Origin: Parabacteroides sp.
GTDB taxonomy: Bacteria > Bacteroidota > Bacteroidia > Bacteroidales > Tannerellaceae
DNA: 64,000 bases
NCBI GenBank assembly: GCA_017937385.1
Contig: JAGBDR010000083.1
Coordinates: 62,001-126,000, forward strand
Direction of reading: 5' to 3'
How positions within the stretch are numbered: the stretch's first letter is position 1; each line of letters opens with the position of its first letter. The notes under the pieces are model-generated. The model was given only the letters and a program-made list of their open reading frames with translations. It had not been told where the DNA came from and made no database searches. The translations under genes were made by a program, and so were the position numbers. This document shows positions 34,367 to 43,267 of the stretch, piece by piece.

Positions 34367-35470
34367 ATGATACTAAAAAAGCTTTCTATACTCAATTATA
34401 AAAACATTCTCCAGGCAGAAGTCGCTTTCTCTCCTGAAATAAATTGTTTTTTCGGAAATAACGGCATGGGGAAGACCAATCTGTTGGATGCCGTCCATTA
34501 TCTCTCTTTTTGTAAGAGCCATATTAATACGCCCGATTCCCAGTTGATCAACAATGACCGGGATATGTGTGTATTGCAGGGCAACTATGACTATGAGGGA
34601 CGTGAAGAGGAGATCTTTTGTGCCATTCGTCGTCGGCAGCGGAAACAGTTCAAGCGGAATAAGAAAGAGTATGACAAACTGTCGGAACATATCGGCTTGT
34701 TGCCGTTGGTGATGGTCTCACCTGCCGATTCGGAGCTGATACAGGGGGGGAGTGAGGAGCGCCGCCGTTTTCTGGATGTGATTATTTCGCAGCAGGACAA
34801 ACCGTATTTGCATGCGTTGATACAATATAATAGGGTATTGCTCCAGCGAAATTCGTTGTTGAAGGACCAGTGTACCGACTCGTCTCTCTATGAAGTGCTG
34901 GAAATGCAGTTGGATATGTATGGTCGGATGGTGTATGAGAAGCGGCAGATGCTGGTTGACGACTTTACTCCGATTTTTAATGAATATTACCAGACAATCT
35001 GCCGTTCGAGTGAGTCGGTCGGTTTGCGGTATATCTCTCAGTTGGAGAAAGGGAGCCTGGTGGAGATGTTGGCGGCTAATCGGGAACGTGACCGCATACT
35101 TGGTTATACCTCGACCGGTATTCATAAAGATGAGTTGGAAATGACGTTGGGTAACTATCTGATCCGCCGTGTCGGTTCGCAGGGGCAGAACAAGACCTAT
35201 CTGATTGCCCTCAAACTGGCCCAGTATGTTTTCCTTTCCCGAAGAGGGCAGGCACGTCCGATCCTTCTGTTGGACGATATTTTCGACAAGTTGGATGCCG
35301 ATCGGGTAGAGCAGATTGTCAAGCTGGTGAGCGGTGATCAGTTCGGGCAGATCTTCATTACCGATACAAATCGAAAATATCTGGATGCGATTTTGCAGTC
35401 GATCGATCACGGCTACGCTTTGTTCAGAGTCGAACAGGGCGAAGTGCAACCGATGGAGGAAGCGGAATGA
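34367..35470 (+). CDS. recF: DNA replication and repair protein RecF
   Basis: A 367-residue SMC-like ATPase that helps load RecA at gaps. The Walker A motif is FFGNNGMGKTNLLDA near residue 30, and the Walker B region LLLDDIFDKLD near residue 305; LSIANFKNI-like opening LSILNYKNI is typical. A GTG six bases upstream is in frame, but the ATG at 34367 fits the family start. The stop overlaps the start of the DUF721 gene (ATGA), a common pairing in Bacteroidetes. Confidence 0.95.
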   Translation: MILKKLSILNYKNILQAEVAFSPEINCFFGNNGMGKTNLLDAVHYLSFCKSHINTPDSQLINNDRDMCVLQGNYDYEGREEEIFCAIRRRQRKQFKRNKKEYDKLSEHIGLLPLVMVSPADSELIQGGSEERRRFLDVIISQQDKPYLHALIQYNRVLLQRNSLLKDQCTDSSLYEVLEMQLDMYGRMVYEKRQMLVDDFTPIFNEYYQTICRSSESVGLRYISQLEKGSLVEMLAANRERDRILGYTSTGIHKDELEMTLGNYLIRRVGSQGQNKTYLIALKLAQYVFLSRRGQARPILLLDDIFDKLDADRVEQIVKLVSGDQFGQIFITDTNRKYLDAILQSIDHGYALFRVEQGEVQPMEEAE

Positions 35471-35760
35471 TGCATCGGAATACACAGACGTTGGGTGACG
35501 CGATCCGGGAATTTTTTGAAGATAATGCCGAGTTGCGTGGAAAAATATTGGAAATCCGTGTCTTGCGGGCTTGGAGCGAAATATTGGGGCCGATGGTGGC
35601 GCAATACACGCGTAATATATATGTAAAGGATAAAGTGCTGTATGTTTCTCTCACCTCCTCTGTTTTGAGGAGTGAATTGGTGTTGTGCAGGGAACGCCTG
35701 GTGAAGAGCCTGAACGATTATGCAGGTTCGGCAGTTATACAAGATATGGTTATCAGATAA
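35467..35760 (+). CDS. DUF721 (DciA-like) domain protein
   Basis: A 97-residue protein with the DUF721 core (LGDAIREFFEDNAELRGKILEIRVLRAWSEILGP, then VSLTSSVLRSELVLCRERLVKSLND). DUF721 includes DciA, the bacterial helicase loader or operator, and small DUF721 proteins next to recF are usual in this order; a role in replication restart is plausible but not shown. Its ATG overlaps the recF stop. The DUF1232 gene follows 18 bp later on the same strand. Confidence 0.9.
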   Translation: MMHRNTQTLGDAIREFFEDNAELRGKILEIRVLRAWSEILGPMVAQYTRNIYVKDKVLYVSLTSSVLRSELVLCRERLVKSLNDYAGSAVIQDMVIR

Positions 35761-35778
35761 AAGTTAATTGAGTTGTTT

Positions 35779-36174
35779 ATGGATGCAAGAAAGATAGAAG
35801 AGGTTCCTTTTGAAGAGGTTTATGAGGTGGAGAAGTATGGCATATACTATTCCGAGAATAAATTTTGGCAAAAAGTGCAACGGGTTGCGAAGAAAGTTGG
35901 CGCGACTGTGATACGTCCTGTTTTCCAGCTTTATTATTTGCTACATGACAAGAATGTCCCTTTGCCACATAAAGCTTATGTTGTAGGTGCTTTAGGTTAT
36001 TTTATCCTACCGTTTGACTTGATCCCGGAAAGTGTTCTTCCTATGATCGGATTTACCGACGATGTTGCTGTGATGGGGATTGTCTTGAAAATTGTAAAAG
36101 ATAGCATCACACCGGAGATAAAAGCCAAAGCAGATGTTAAAGTGATGAAACTGTTGCAGACGGATAAGATCTGA
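35779..36174 (+). CDS. DUF1232 (YkvA-like) membrane protein
   Basis: A 131-residue protein with the DUF1232 signature (PLPHKAYVVGALGYFILPFDLIPESVLPMIGFTDDVAVM), which forms a short membrane hairpin around residues 68-105. The N-terminal part is charged and soluble. The frame begins with a TTG at 35773, but the ATG at 35779 gives a normal start. Function is unknown. It ends right before the convergent 5-FCL gene (2-bp gap), with no obvious terminator between. Confidence 0.88.
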   Translation: MDARKIEEVPFEEVYEVEKYGIYYSENKFWQKVQRVAKKVGATVIRPVFQLYYLLHDKNVPLPHKAYVVGALGYFILPFDLIPESVLPMIGFTDDVAVMGIVLKIVKDSITPEIKAKADVKVMKLLQTDKI

Positions 36175-36175
36175 A

Positions 36176-36730
36176 TCAGAATATGTTTTTTTCTGTTACG
36201 ATCAGATCCATTTTCCGGTCGAATGGTTCGACCGGAATCAGGTCTTTTAGTTGGAAATCGTAGCAGATTCCGATTTTAGGAGCATCCAATGTGGAGAGCA
36301 AGCGGTCATAAAAGCCTTTTCCTCGTCCGAGGCGGTTGTGTTGCCGGTCGAAAGCTACGCCCGGAACGATGATCAGGTCTATTTCGCTTTCCGGTACGGT
36401 TGCGCAATCTTCGGACGGTTCCAAAATGCCGAAAGCACCGGTTTTAAGTGATTCTTTTCCTGCGTATACGAGCAACTGAAGATCGTTTCCCTTTATAAGA
36501 GGCAGCAGTAATTTTTTTTTTCGATACCATTTTTCGATCAGGTCGGCAGTTTGCACTTCGCCCGGGATGGCGTGGTAAAGCGCTATACATGAAGCCCGCT
36601 GGAAGAGGTCTGTTTCTTCCAGCCGTTCCGTAATTTTAGCAGAGAGCTCCAGCAATGTGGTCTTCGTATATGATCTCTTTAAAGAGGCCATATCTTCTCG
36701 AAGTGTTTGTTTGGCTTTGTGCAATTCCAT
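36176..36730 (-). CDS. 5-formyltetrahydrofolate cyclo-ligase
   Basis: A 184-residue enzyme that converts 5-formyl-THF to 5,10-methenyl-THF with ATP. The family motif VPGVAFDRQHNRLGRGKGFYDRLL is present near residues 120-143, and the N-terminus (KQTLREDMASLKRSY) is typical. The frame is open to 36796, but the ATG at 36730 matches the family start. Its first 95 bp overlap the 3' end of the S41 protease gene on the same strand in another frame, which is unusually long and implies coupled translation or a recently extended protease. Confidence 0.92.
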   Translation of the reverse strand: MELHKAKQTLREDMASLKRSYTKTTLLELSAKITERLEETDLFQRASCIALYHAIPGEVQTADLIEKWYRKKKLLLPLIKGNDLQLLVYAGKESLKTGAFGILEPSEDCATVPESEIDLIIVPGVAFDRQHNRLGRGKGFYDRLLSTLDAPKIGICYDFQLKDLIPVEPFDRKMDLIVTEKNIF

Positions 36731-38372
36731 TGGGCGTATTGTTTTTGTTTTCCAGTGTCGGGTATGATTTGCCTTCGTCCAGAACTTTGATGGCACGTTT
36801 CAGGGTGATATCGTCGTTCTGGAATATAGGATAGAAGCCAGCATCGTCGAAGAAGTTGCGAACGATGTAGGCCTGGAGCTGTTTCTCGATCAGTTTACTT
36901 GAAATGTTGATCAGGTTCGGGCGTTTCTTGATCCCTCTCGTTGCTGCATAATTGATGAAATCGGAAAGCAACGGTTGTTGTTGGAGGTATTGTTGCAAAT
37001 CCTGATAGCTCTTGAAAGAAGACAGTTTTTCGTAATTGCGGTCCGAGTATTCAAGCGCAAACAGGTTCAACGTACCGGAGTTGACTACGTTGGAGAAGTA
37101 GGACGTTACGCCGCTTGTGTCACGCGGGATGAAGATGTCCGGCATGATACCGCCGCCGCCGTAAACGGGACGCCCCATCACAGTTTCGTATTTCTCGTTG
37201 TTGTTCAACTTGATGCTGTCGGCTGAGTCGAACTCACCATGCATGAAGCGTTGGTAGATATCCTGTTCGTATTCGTTGTCTTTGCCTAATTCATATTTTT
37301 TCTGGATACAACGTCCTGACGGAGTGTAGTAACGTGCGATCGTCAGGCGGATCTCTGAGCCGTCGCTTAGCTGGATCGGTGACTGGACCAAGCCTTTTCC
37401 GAAAGTACGGCGACCGATGATCAGTCCACGGTCATTGTCTTGGATAGCCCCGGAGAAGATTTCGCTCGCGGAGGCCGAGAATTCGTCTGTCAAGACTACG
37501 ATCGGAACATTCTGGCAAGTGCCTGTACCATTTGTATAGACATCGTTGCGAGGAAATGCTTTTCCTTCCGTATATACGATCAGGCGGCCTTCCGGCATGA
37601 ACTCGTTTACCATATTGATCGCAGCGTCCATATAGCCACCCGTATTACCGCGAAGATCGATTATGAATGAAGCGCAGTCTGCCTGTTTCAGTTTGGCGAT
37701 TGCCGTGATGAACTCGTTATAGGTGGTTCGGCCGAATTTGCTGACCTTGATGTATCCGATATTTTTGCTGACTTTGTAAAAGACATCGACCGAGTTGACG
37801 GGGACATCACCGCGAGTCACGTCGAAATACAACAATTTCGGTTCGTTTTTACGCTTTACGCCCAGTTTGACTGTACTGTTCTTCGCTCCACGCAAGGTCT
37901 TCATGATAACTTCCTGGTCGCTTTTGTTACCGGCATACAAGGAATCGTTGATTGTGATGATACGGTCGAAAGGCTTCAAACCTGCTTTCTCGGAGGGTCC
38001 TCCCGGAATGACACTGATAACCAAGATAGTGTCGGTCTGCATATTGAATGAGACACCGATACCACTGAACGAACCTTCCAAATCTTCATTTACCCGTTGG
38101 GCATCTTTGGCTGGGATGTAGACGGAGTGCGGGTCCAGCTCGCTGAAAAACTTGGGGATGGCATCTTCCACTAATTGTTTCATATTGACGGTATCGACAT
38201 ATTGTTCGTCAATAATGTCGAGTATGGCATTGATTTTATTCCCACTGGAATGAATATGCCTCTTCCCTTGTGTTGTTAGTCTGAGGTAGTGATTTCCCAC
38301 GAAAATCCCGAAAGCTACACTACAAGCTATAATTACAGGCAACCATACGGCCAACCTTTTGTTTTTGTCCAT
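36636..38372 (-). CDS. S41 family C-terminal processing peptidase
   Basis: A 578-residue protease with an N-terminal membrane helix (LPVIIACSVAFGIFVGN), a helical segment, a PDZ domain (GSFSGIGVSFNMQ ... GGPSEKAGLKPFDRIITIND, about residues 95-175) and the S41 catalytic core: DLRGNTGGYMDAAINMVNEF, the Ser in DEFSASASEIFSGAIQD near residue 300 and the Lys in GRRTFGKGLVQSP. It cleaves C-terminal tails of periplasmic proteins. The last 40 residues or so (after about VLDEGKSYPTLEN) are polar, not family-like, and overlap the next gene. Confidence 0.93.
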   Translation of the reverse strand: MDKNKRLAVWLPVIIACSVAFGIFVGNHYLRLTTQGKRHIHSSGNKINAILDIIDEQYVDTVNMKQLVEDAIPKFFSELDPHSVYIPAKDAQRVNEDLEGSFSGIGVSFNMQTDTILVISVIPGGPSEKAGLKPFDRIITINDSLYAGNKSDQEVIMKTLRGAKNSTVKLGVKRKNEPKLLYFDVTRGDVPVNSVDVFYKVSKNIGYIKVSKFGRTTYNEFITAIAKLKQADCASFIIDLRGNTGGYMDAAINMVNEFMPEGRLIVYTEGKAFPRNDVYTNGTGTCQNVPIVVLTDEFSASASEIFSGAIQDNDRGLIIGRRTFGKGLVQSPIQLSDGSEIRLTIARYYTPSGRCIQKKYELGKDNEYEQDIYQRFMHGEFDSADSIKLNNNEKYETVMGRPVYGGGGIMPDIFIPRDTSGVTSYFSNVVNSGTLNLFALEYSDRNYEKLSSFKSYQDLQQYLQQQPLLSDFINYAATRGIKKRPNLINISSKLIEKQLQAYIVRNFFDDAGFYPIFQNDDITLKRAIKVLDEGKSYPTLENKNNTPNGIAQSQTNTSRRYGLFKEIIYEDHIAGALC

Positions 38373-38383
38373 AAAACGTATCT

Positions 38384-38818
38384 TTAGTCGTTTATTTCTA
38401 TATAATCAATACTAACACCTGCGCGTTGCAACAAATTGCAACCGTCTTCTACCCTGTATTTTTCAGAGTATACCACCCGCTTGATACCGGATTGGATGAT
38501 GAGCTTGGCACATTCGATGCAAGGGGCGGAGGTGACATAAATCGTTGCGCCTTTACTACTGTTGGACGAAGCGGCCACTTTGGTGATCGCATTGGCCTCT
38601 GCATGCAGGACGTATGGTTTGGTGACATTGTTTTCGTCTTCACAAACATTCTCGAAACCAGATGGCGTACCGTTGTAACCGTCAGAAATAATCATTTGGT
38701 CTTTTACTATCAGTGCCCCAACCTGGCGTCTTTTGCAATACGAATTTTCGGCCCATACAGCGGCCATCCTAAGATAGCGCTTATCCAATTCGAGTTGCTT
38801 ATCCTTTTTATCGCACAT
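38384..38818 (-). CDS. dCMP deaminase family protein
   Basis: A 144-residue zinc deaminase. The zinc site is formed by HAEANAI (His and catalytic Glu) and APCIECAKLI (two Cys). Family members convert dCMP to dUMP or belong to the ComEB group. The frame extends to an ATG at 38857, but that codon lies inside the TACCTTTG promoter box (38855-38862), so the ATG at 38818 is the real start. The gene precedes the S41 peptidase by 11 bp, likely one transcript. Confidence 0.92.
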   Translation of the reverse strand: MCDKKDKQLELDKRYLRMAAVWAENSYCKRRQVGALIVKDQMIISDGYNGTPSGFENVCEDENNVTKPYVLHAEANAITKVAASSNSSKGATIYVTSAPCIECAKLIIQSGIKRVVYSEKYRVEDGCNLLQRAGVSIDYIEIND

Positions 38819-38854
38819 CGTTTTCTGATTTTTTTGTATCTTATAAATAGCAGA

Positions 38855-38862
38855 CAAAGGTA
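38855..38862 (-). promoter_or_regulatory. TAnnTTTG box for the deaminase-S41-5-FCL transcript
   Basis: TACCTTTG on the minus strand, about 37 bp before the chosen start. It rules out the upstream in-frame ATG at 38857. Confidence 0.6.
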
Positions 38863-39046
38863 CATATATTTAGGATAAATGGAATAGGTTCTGGTTTTTT
38901 TGTTTATATATGTGTTCATCCAAGCGTTCTTTGGCTACTACATTGACGAGGAATTTACTTCGACGATTCTTTCTTTGTAACGAAAACTGTTTTTATTTCT
39001 ACTGACTCGAAAAAGAGAATCGATTAAAATAAATTTTTTGTAAAAG

Positions 39047-39088
39047 AAAAAACACTCTCGATTTATCTGATAATCAGAGAGTGTTTTC
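39047..39088. terminator. Terminator after tRNA-Gly(CCC)
   Basis: A 9-bp stem AACACTCTC (39051-39059) with 39077-39085, extended by flanking A and T runs. It lies just past the tRNA 3' end on the minus strand. The rest of 38863-39046 shows nothing I can identify. Confidence 0.7.
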
Positions 39089-39093
39089 TTTTG

Positions 39094-39166
39094 AGCGGTA
39101 GGCGAGGCTCGAACTCGTGACCCTCAGCTTGGGAAGCTGATGCTCTACCAACTGAGCTACTACCGC
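39094..39166 (-). tRNA. tRNA-Gly (anticodon CCC)
   Basis: A 73-nt cloverleaf on the minus strand: acceptor GCGGTAG/CTACCGC, D arm GCTC-GAGC, anticodon loop TTCCCAA (CCC), T loop TTCGAGC. No CCA is encoded. A TACATTTG box is at 39178-39185. Confidence 0.95.
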
Positions 39167-39177
39167 GTTAGACGGTG

Positions 39178-39214
39178 CAAATGTATATAAATCTTTTATT
39201 TTTTACTACCTTTG
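39178..39214. promoter_or_regulatory. Divergent -7 boxes for tRNA-Gly(CCC) and argB
   Basis: TACATTTG on the minus strand (39178-39185) faces the tRNA; TACCTTTG on the plus strand (39207-39214) faces argB, whose ATG is at 39238. Confidence 0.6.
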
Positions 39215-39237
39215 GCTCAAAAATTTTAAAATAATTT

Positions 39238-40011
39238 ATGGGAATGGAAAAGCTTACGCTGATTAAAGTGGGTGGAAAGATTGTGGAAGAAGAGGTTACA
39301 CTCCGCAATCTGTTGAATGATTTCTCGCAGGTAGAAGGATATAAAGTGCTGGTTCATGGGGGCGGACGGTCCGCTACAAAGCTGGCTGCACAGTTAGGTA
39401 TTGAGAGCAAAATGGTGGGAGGCCGCCGGATAACGGATGCGGATATGCTGAGAGTGGTTACGATGGTTTACGGAGGACTGGTCAATAAAAATATTGTCGC
39501 CGGCCTTCAAGCTTTAGGCATAAACGCGTTAGGGCTAACTGGAGCGGATATGAATCTGATGCGGTCGGATAAGCGGCCGGTAGGAGAGGTCGATTATGGT
39601 TTTGTCGGGGATGTGAAAGAGGTGAATGCCGATTTGCTGGCCTCCTTGATCCATCAGGGTATTGTTCCGGTATTGGCACCTCTTACGCATGATAAACAAG
39701 GACACATGCTGAACACCAATGCCGATACTATCGCCGGTGAGGCCGCTAAAGCACTTGCCAAACATTTTGAAGTGACTTTGATGTTCTGTTTTGAGAAGAA
39801 AGGGGTTCTGAAAGACGAGAACGATGATGATAGTGTGATTCCTGAAATAGACCGTACGGCTTTCAAACAGTATGTGGAAACCGGTGTGATTCAAGGAGGA
39901 ATGATTCCGAAACTCGAAAATTCGTTTCAAGCGATTGATGCCGGGGTCAAGCAAGTGATTATAACACAAGCTTCGGACATTCATTTGGGAAAAGGTACGC
40001 GTGTCTTTTAG
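39238..40011 (+). CDS. argB: Acetylglutamate kinase (amino acid kinase family)
   Basis: A 257-residue amino-acid kinase that phosphorylates an N-acylated glutamate in arginine synthesis. Hallmarks: IKVGGKIVEE at the N-terminus, LVHGGGRSATKLAAQLG near residue 35, GLTGADMNLM, NTNADTIAGEAAKAL and GGMIPKLENSFQAIDAGV. In Bacteroides the arginine pathway is reported to use succinylated intermediates, so the true substrate may be N-succinylglutamate. The gene is followed directly by a double ABC ATPase; a second ATG at 39244 is also possible as start. Confidence 0.93.
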   Translation: MGMEKLTLIKVGGKIVEEEVTLRNLLNDFSQVEGYKVLVHGGGRSATKLAAQLGIESKMVGGRRITDADMLRVVTMVYGGLVNKNIVAGLQALGINALGLTGADMNLMRSDKRPVGEVDYGFVGDVKEVNADLLASLIHQGIVPVLAPLTHDKQGHMLNTNADTIAGEAAKALAKHFEVTLMFCFEKKGVLKDENDDDSVIPEIDRTAFKQYVETGVIQGGMIPKLENSFQAIDAGVKQVIITQASDIHLGKGTRVF

Positions 40012-40027
40012 TTGTAACAAAAAGGCG

Positions 40028-41494
40028 ATGGAAAACAGGAAAATAGTGGTGAATATTCGAAACGTTGTGACGCGTTTGCCGGAACTGCGTTTTGAGGAAC
40101 CTTTAAACTGGGTGATAGAAGAGGGGCAGCAGTGGGCTGTCATCGGTCCGAACGGTGCAGGCAAAACTTTGATTGCCGATGTCATGCAGCGTAAGTTTGC
40201 GTTGAAAGAGGGAGATGTCACTTTTGGATATGAAGGGAATGTCTGTGATTTGGTGAAAAGCATTGCGTTCAAAGATATTTACTCCTTGGCCGATTGTCGC
40301 AATTCTTATTACCAGCAACGTTGGCATTCGACTGAAACGGATGAAGTCCCTACAATAGAAGATATATTGAAGGATGATGCAGGAGTGGGAGATTATCATG
40401 AAGTGTTGTCTTTGTTCGGTATAGAAGAGTTTTTGCCGAAGAAATTGATCTTCCTGTCCAGCGGTGAATTGAGAAAGTTTTTGATAGTCCGTACGTTGTT
40501 GAAGCGTCCTCGTGTCTTGATACTGGATAATCCGTTTATTGGGTTGGATGCACCTTCAAGGGATGTTCTGGTGGAAATGTTGTGGCAAATGACGAAGTTG
40601 AAAGGAGTACAGGTCGTTTTGTTGCTGTCTGATCCGGATGATATCCCCGGAATGATTACACATGTCTTGCCGGTCAAGCAGCGCAGATGCCTTCCGGCTT
40701 ACAGCCGTGAGGAGTTCTTGAAGCAAACAGACCTGATTGCCGGCTTATTCCCCTCCGAAAAAGAAGGCGACGCTCATGGCGGAGTGTTCTCACTTCCGGT
40801 TGAGGAACGGAAAGAACCTTCCTGTCATCTCGTTACATTCAGGATGGAACATGTTTCGATCAGGTATGGCAACCGTACGATCCTGAAAGAACTGGATTGG
40901 GAAGTGAAGAACGGGGAGAAATGGGCCTTGTTCGGTCCGAACGGAGCTGGCAAATCAACTTTGTTGAGTTTGATTTACGCCGATAACCCGCAATCATATG
41001 CCAACACGCTTTACCTTTTTGACCGGAAGCGTGGTTCGGGGGAAAGTATCTGGGATATAAAGAAGCGTATTGGGTATGTTTCCCCGGAAATGCATCTTTA
41101 TTATATGGAAAATGTGCCGGCATTGAATATCGTCGGTTCCGGCTTTTTCGATTCTGTCGGGTTGTTCAGGAAATGTACGGAACAGCAGCAACAGGTTGCT
41201 TTGGCCTGGATGCGCCTGTTCGGCATCGGGGAACTGAAAGATCGTTCTTTTCTTACGCTGTCTTCCGGTGAACAACGGTTGGTGCTTTTAGCACGTGCCT
41301 TTGTTAAAGACCCGGACCTGATTATCCTGGATGAACCGTTGCATGGTTTGGATGTAAGTAATAAGAAGAGAGCGGCTGCTATTATCGAACTGTTCTGTTC
41401 GCGTCCGGGCAAGACGCTGATTTATGTCACGCACTATCCGCATGAATTGCCGGCTTGTGTGGATAAACGTTTTGAATTGGTTAAACACACTTAA
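40028..41494 (+). CDS. ABC-type ATPase with two nucleotide-binding domains
   Basis: A 488-residue protein with two ABC domains and no membrane segments. Domain 1: Walker A GPNGAGKTLIA near residue 42, signature LSSGELRK near 142. Domain 2: GPNGAGKSTLL near residue 302, LSSGEQRLVLLARA near 415, Walker B LIILDEP. The layout resembles ModF/PhrA-type proteins of uncertain role rather than an Uup/ABCF translation factor. The frame is open from a GTG at 40001 inside argB, but the ATG at 40028 gives a normal N-terminus. Confidence 0.88.
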   Translation: MENRKIVVNIRNVVTRLPELRFEEPLNWVIEEGQQWAVIGPNGAGKTLIADVMQRKFALKEGDVTFGYEGNVCDLVKSIAFKDIYSLADCRNSYYQQRWHSTETDEVPTIEDILKDDAGVGDYHEVLSLFGIEEFLPKKLIFLSSGELRKFLIVRTLLKRPRVLILDNPFIGLDAPSRDVLVEMLWQMTKLKGVQVVLLLSDPDDIPGMITHVLPVKQRRCLPAYSREEFLKQTDLIAGLFPSEKEGDAHGGVFSLPVEERKEPSCHLVTFRMEHVSIRYGNRTILKELDWEVKNGEKWALFGPNGAGKSTLLSLIYADNPQSYANTLYLFDRKRGSGESIWDIKKRIGYVSPEMHLYYMENVPALNIVGSGFFDSVGLFRKCTEQQQQVALAWMRLFGIGELKDRSFLTLSSGEQRLVLLARAFVKDPDLIILDEPLHGLDVSNKKRAAAIIELFCSRPGKTLIYVTHYPHELPACVDKRFELVKHT

Positions 41495-41505
41495 GGATTT
41501 TTCTG

Positions 41506-43257
41506 ATGAAATATAAACTTGTAGCCTTTTGGTTGATTGTTTTCGGGGCTCTGTTCGCTTTTTTGCAAGCGGGTTTCGAGTATCATTTTTACTATATAGA
41601 ACAGAGCCAGTTGTTTTTGTTTTCCGAGACATATATAAGGACTAAACTGGCTCTTCCGGGTGGCTTTTCCATGTTGGTAGCGGAGTTCCTGGTGCAATTT
41701 TTTATCAATCCCTACATAGGAGCGTTGGTTACCGCAGCTTTATTGACAGGTGTCGGGATTTGTACGGCTGGCATTGTGAAACGAGTGGCGCCATCTTCGG
41801 GATTCTTTATCCTTTATGTGTTGCCGATGCTGGCTTTGCTGTTCATGCATTTTGATTTCAATTACCGGGTACAGGGCACAGTTTGTTATCTGATGATGAC
41901 GGCTTTGCTTGGCGGATATATGCGGATACGGAATGATCTTTTCCGTTTGGTCGCAGGTTGTGTGCTGGCTCCGGCTCTGTTTTGGTTAGCCGGCTCAATT
42001 GCCGTATTGTTTGTCGGAATGGTTTGCCTGTTCGAAGGATTGCGGAAGACACCTAAAGGGTATGTCTCGTTGATCGGGGTTGTGGAAGTTTTGTTATTGG
42101 GAGTCGGAACGGTTTATTTTTCTTTGATGGGGGAATACCGATGGGTTTTGGGTCCGGATCTATATTATCATTATACGCTTCATTCGAAAGAAATCATGTA
42201 TTGTTCCTGGATTTGTCTGCCTTTGGTTTTTCTTGTCGCTTTCTTTTTCCGAAATAGGAAGAGTCCGTTTGCAAAGAAATGGCAAGTGGGGGGCAGCTGC
42301 ATCGTTCAATTGGCTCTGATCGGTGCCTTCCTCTGGTGGGGAATCCCCAAGTATAATGATGCAAAGACATTGAAGTTGAAGAAACTGGATTATTTTGCCC
42401 GTACGGAACAATGGGACAAGACGATAGAAGAGTGCAAAGGAAAACTGACGAACTTCCTGTATATGTGTCATCTGAATATGGCATTGGCCAATAAAGGGGA
42501 ACTTTCGGATAAAATGTTCAACTTTGACCAACGGGGACCACAGGGATTGCTTGTCCAATGGAACAAATCTGAAAATATCTCTTGCCTGCTCAGTGATATC
42601 TATTTTACGATGGGGGCGACCGCATCCTCGCAAGAGATGGCTTTTGAAGGGTATGTGAGCGCTATGGCGGATGGTAATCCACGTATGTTGAAAAGACTGG
42701 TACAGACGAATCTGATTTATGGCGCGTATCCTATAGCTGAAAAATATATCTCGATACTTGAACAAACGTATGCCTATCGGGATTGGGCCCAATCGCAACG
42801 CAAATTTCTTTATCATGATGAAGCTATCGAAAATGATCCCGTGTTGGGAACCCGCAGGCGGATGTTGCCGGACCGGAATGCTTTGGCCATGATAGATGGA
42901 TTGGCTGGAGATTTGGAGCTTTTCTTGGAAAGGGGACCGGCCAATTCTGCCGCTTTGCAGTATTTGGGTGCGATGTATTTGTTGGCTAAAAATCTGGAAG
43001 GGTTTAAAGCGTTGGTGGAGAAATATTACGGAACAGAGTTTTTGCCGGCATTGCCGGTTCATTTCCAGGAAGCTGTTATTGTGATGTCTGAAAAAGAACC
43101 GGACTACTGGAAACGTTTCAATATCTCCGAAACGGTTGTAACCCGTTTTTCAGATTATAAAAAACAGGTACTTGCGAACCGAAACAACAGTGCCCTTGCT
43201 GGACTATTAAGCCGGTCGTACGGAAATACCTACTGGTTTTATTTTATGTTTAAATGA
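41506..43257 (+). CDS. Polytopic membrane protein with helical-repeat C-terminus (DUF6057-like)
   Basis: A 583-residue protein: about nine membrane helices in the first 280 residues (begins LVAFWLIVFGALFAFLQ), then a soluble helical C-terminal half with TPR-like periodicity (YFARTEQWDKTIEECKGKLTNFLYMCHLNMALANKGE; IYGAYPIAEKYISILEQ). I recall this architecture as DUF6057, but have not verified it. It is followed after 10 bp by a lipoprotein with a CxxCH motif, so the two may form a surface or redox-linked pair. Function unknown. Confidence 0.75.
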   Translation: MKYKLVAFWLIVFGALFAFLQAGFEYHFYYIEQSQLFLFSETYIRTKLALPGGFSMLVAEFLVQFFINPYIGALVTAALLTGVGICTAGIVKRVAPSSGFFILYVLPMLALLFMHFDFNYRVQGTVCYLMMTALLGGYMRIRNDLFRLVAGCVLAPALFWLAGSIAVLFVGMVCLFEGLRKTPKGYVSLIGVVEVLLLGVGTVYFSLMGEYRWVLGPDLYYHYTLHSKEIMYCSWICLPLVFLVAFFFRNRKSPFAKKWQVGGSCIVQLALIGAFLWWGIPKYNDAKTLKLKKLDYFARTEQWDKTIEECKGKLTNFLYMCHLNMALANKGELSDKMFNFDQRGPQGLLVQWNKSENISCLLSDIYFTMGATASSQEMAFEGYVSAMADGNPRMLKRLVQTNLIYGAYPIAEKYISILEQTYAYRDWAQSQRKFLYHDEAIENDPVLGTRRRMLPDRNALAMIDGLAGDLELFLERGPANSAALQYLGAMYLLAKNLEGFKALVEKYYGTEFLPALPVHFQEAVIVMSEKEPDYWKRFNISETVVTRFSDYKKQVLANRNNSALAGLLSRSYGNTYWFYFMFK

Positions 43258-43267
43258 TGCGAAGAAC

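Noticed and set aside
36731..36796. 22-codon extension of 5-formyltetrahydrofolate cyclo-ligase
   Set aside because: It would lengthen the overlap with the S41 gene and is not family-like; MELHKAKQTLRED is the normal start.
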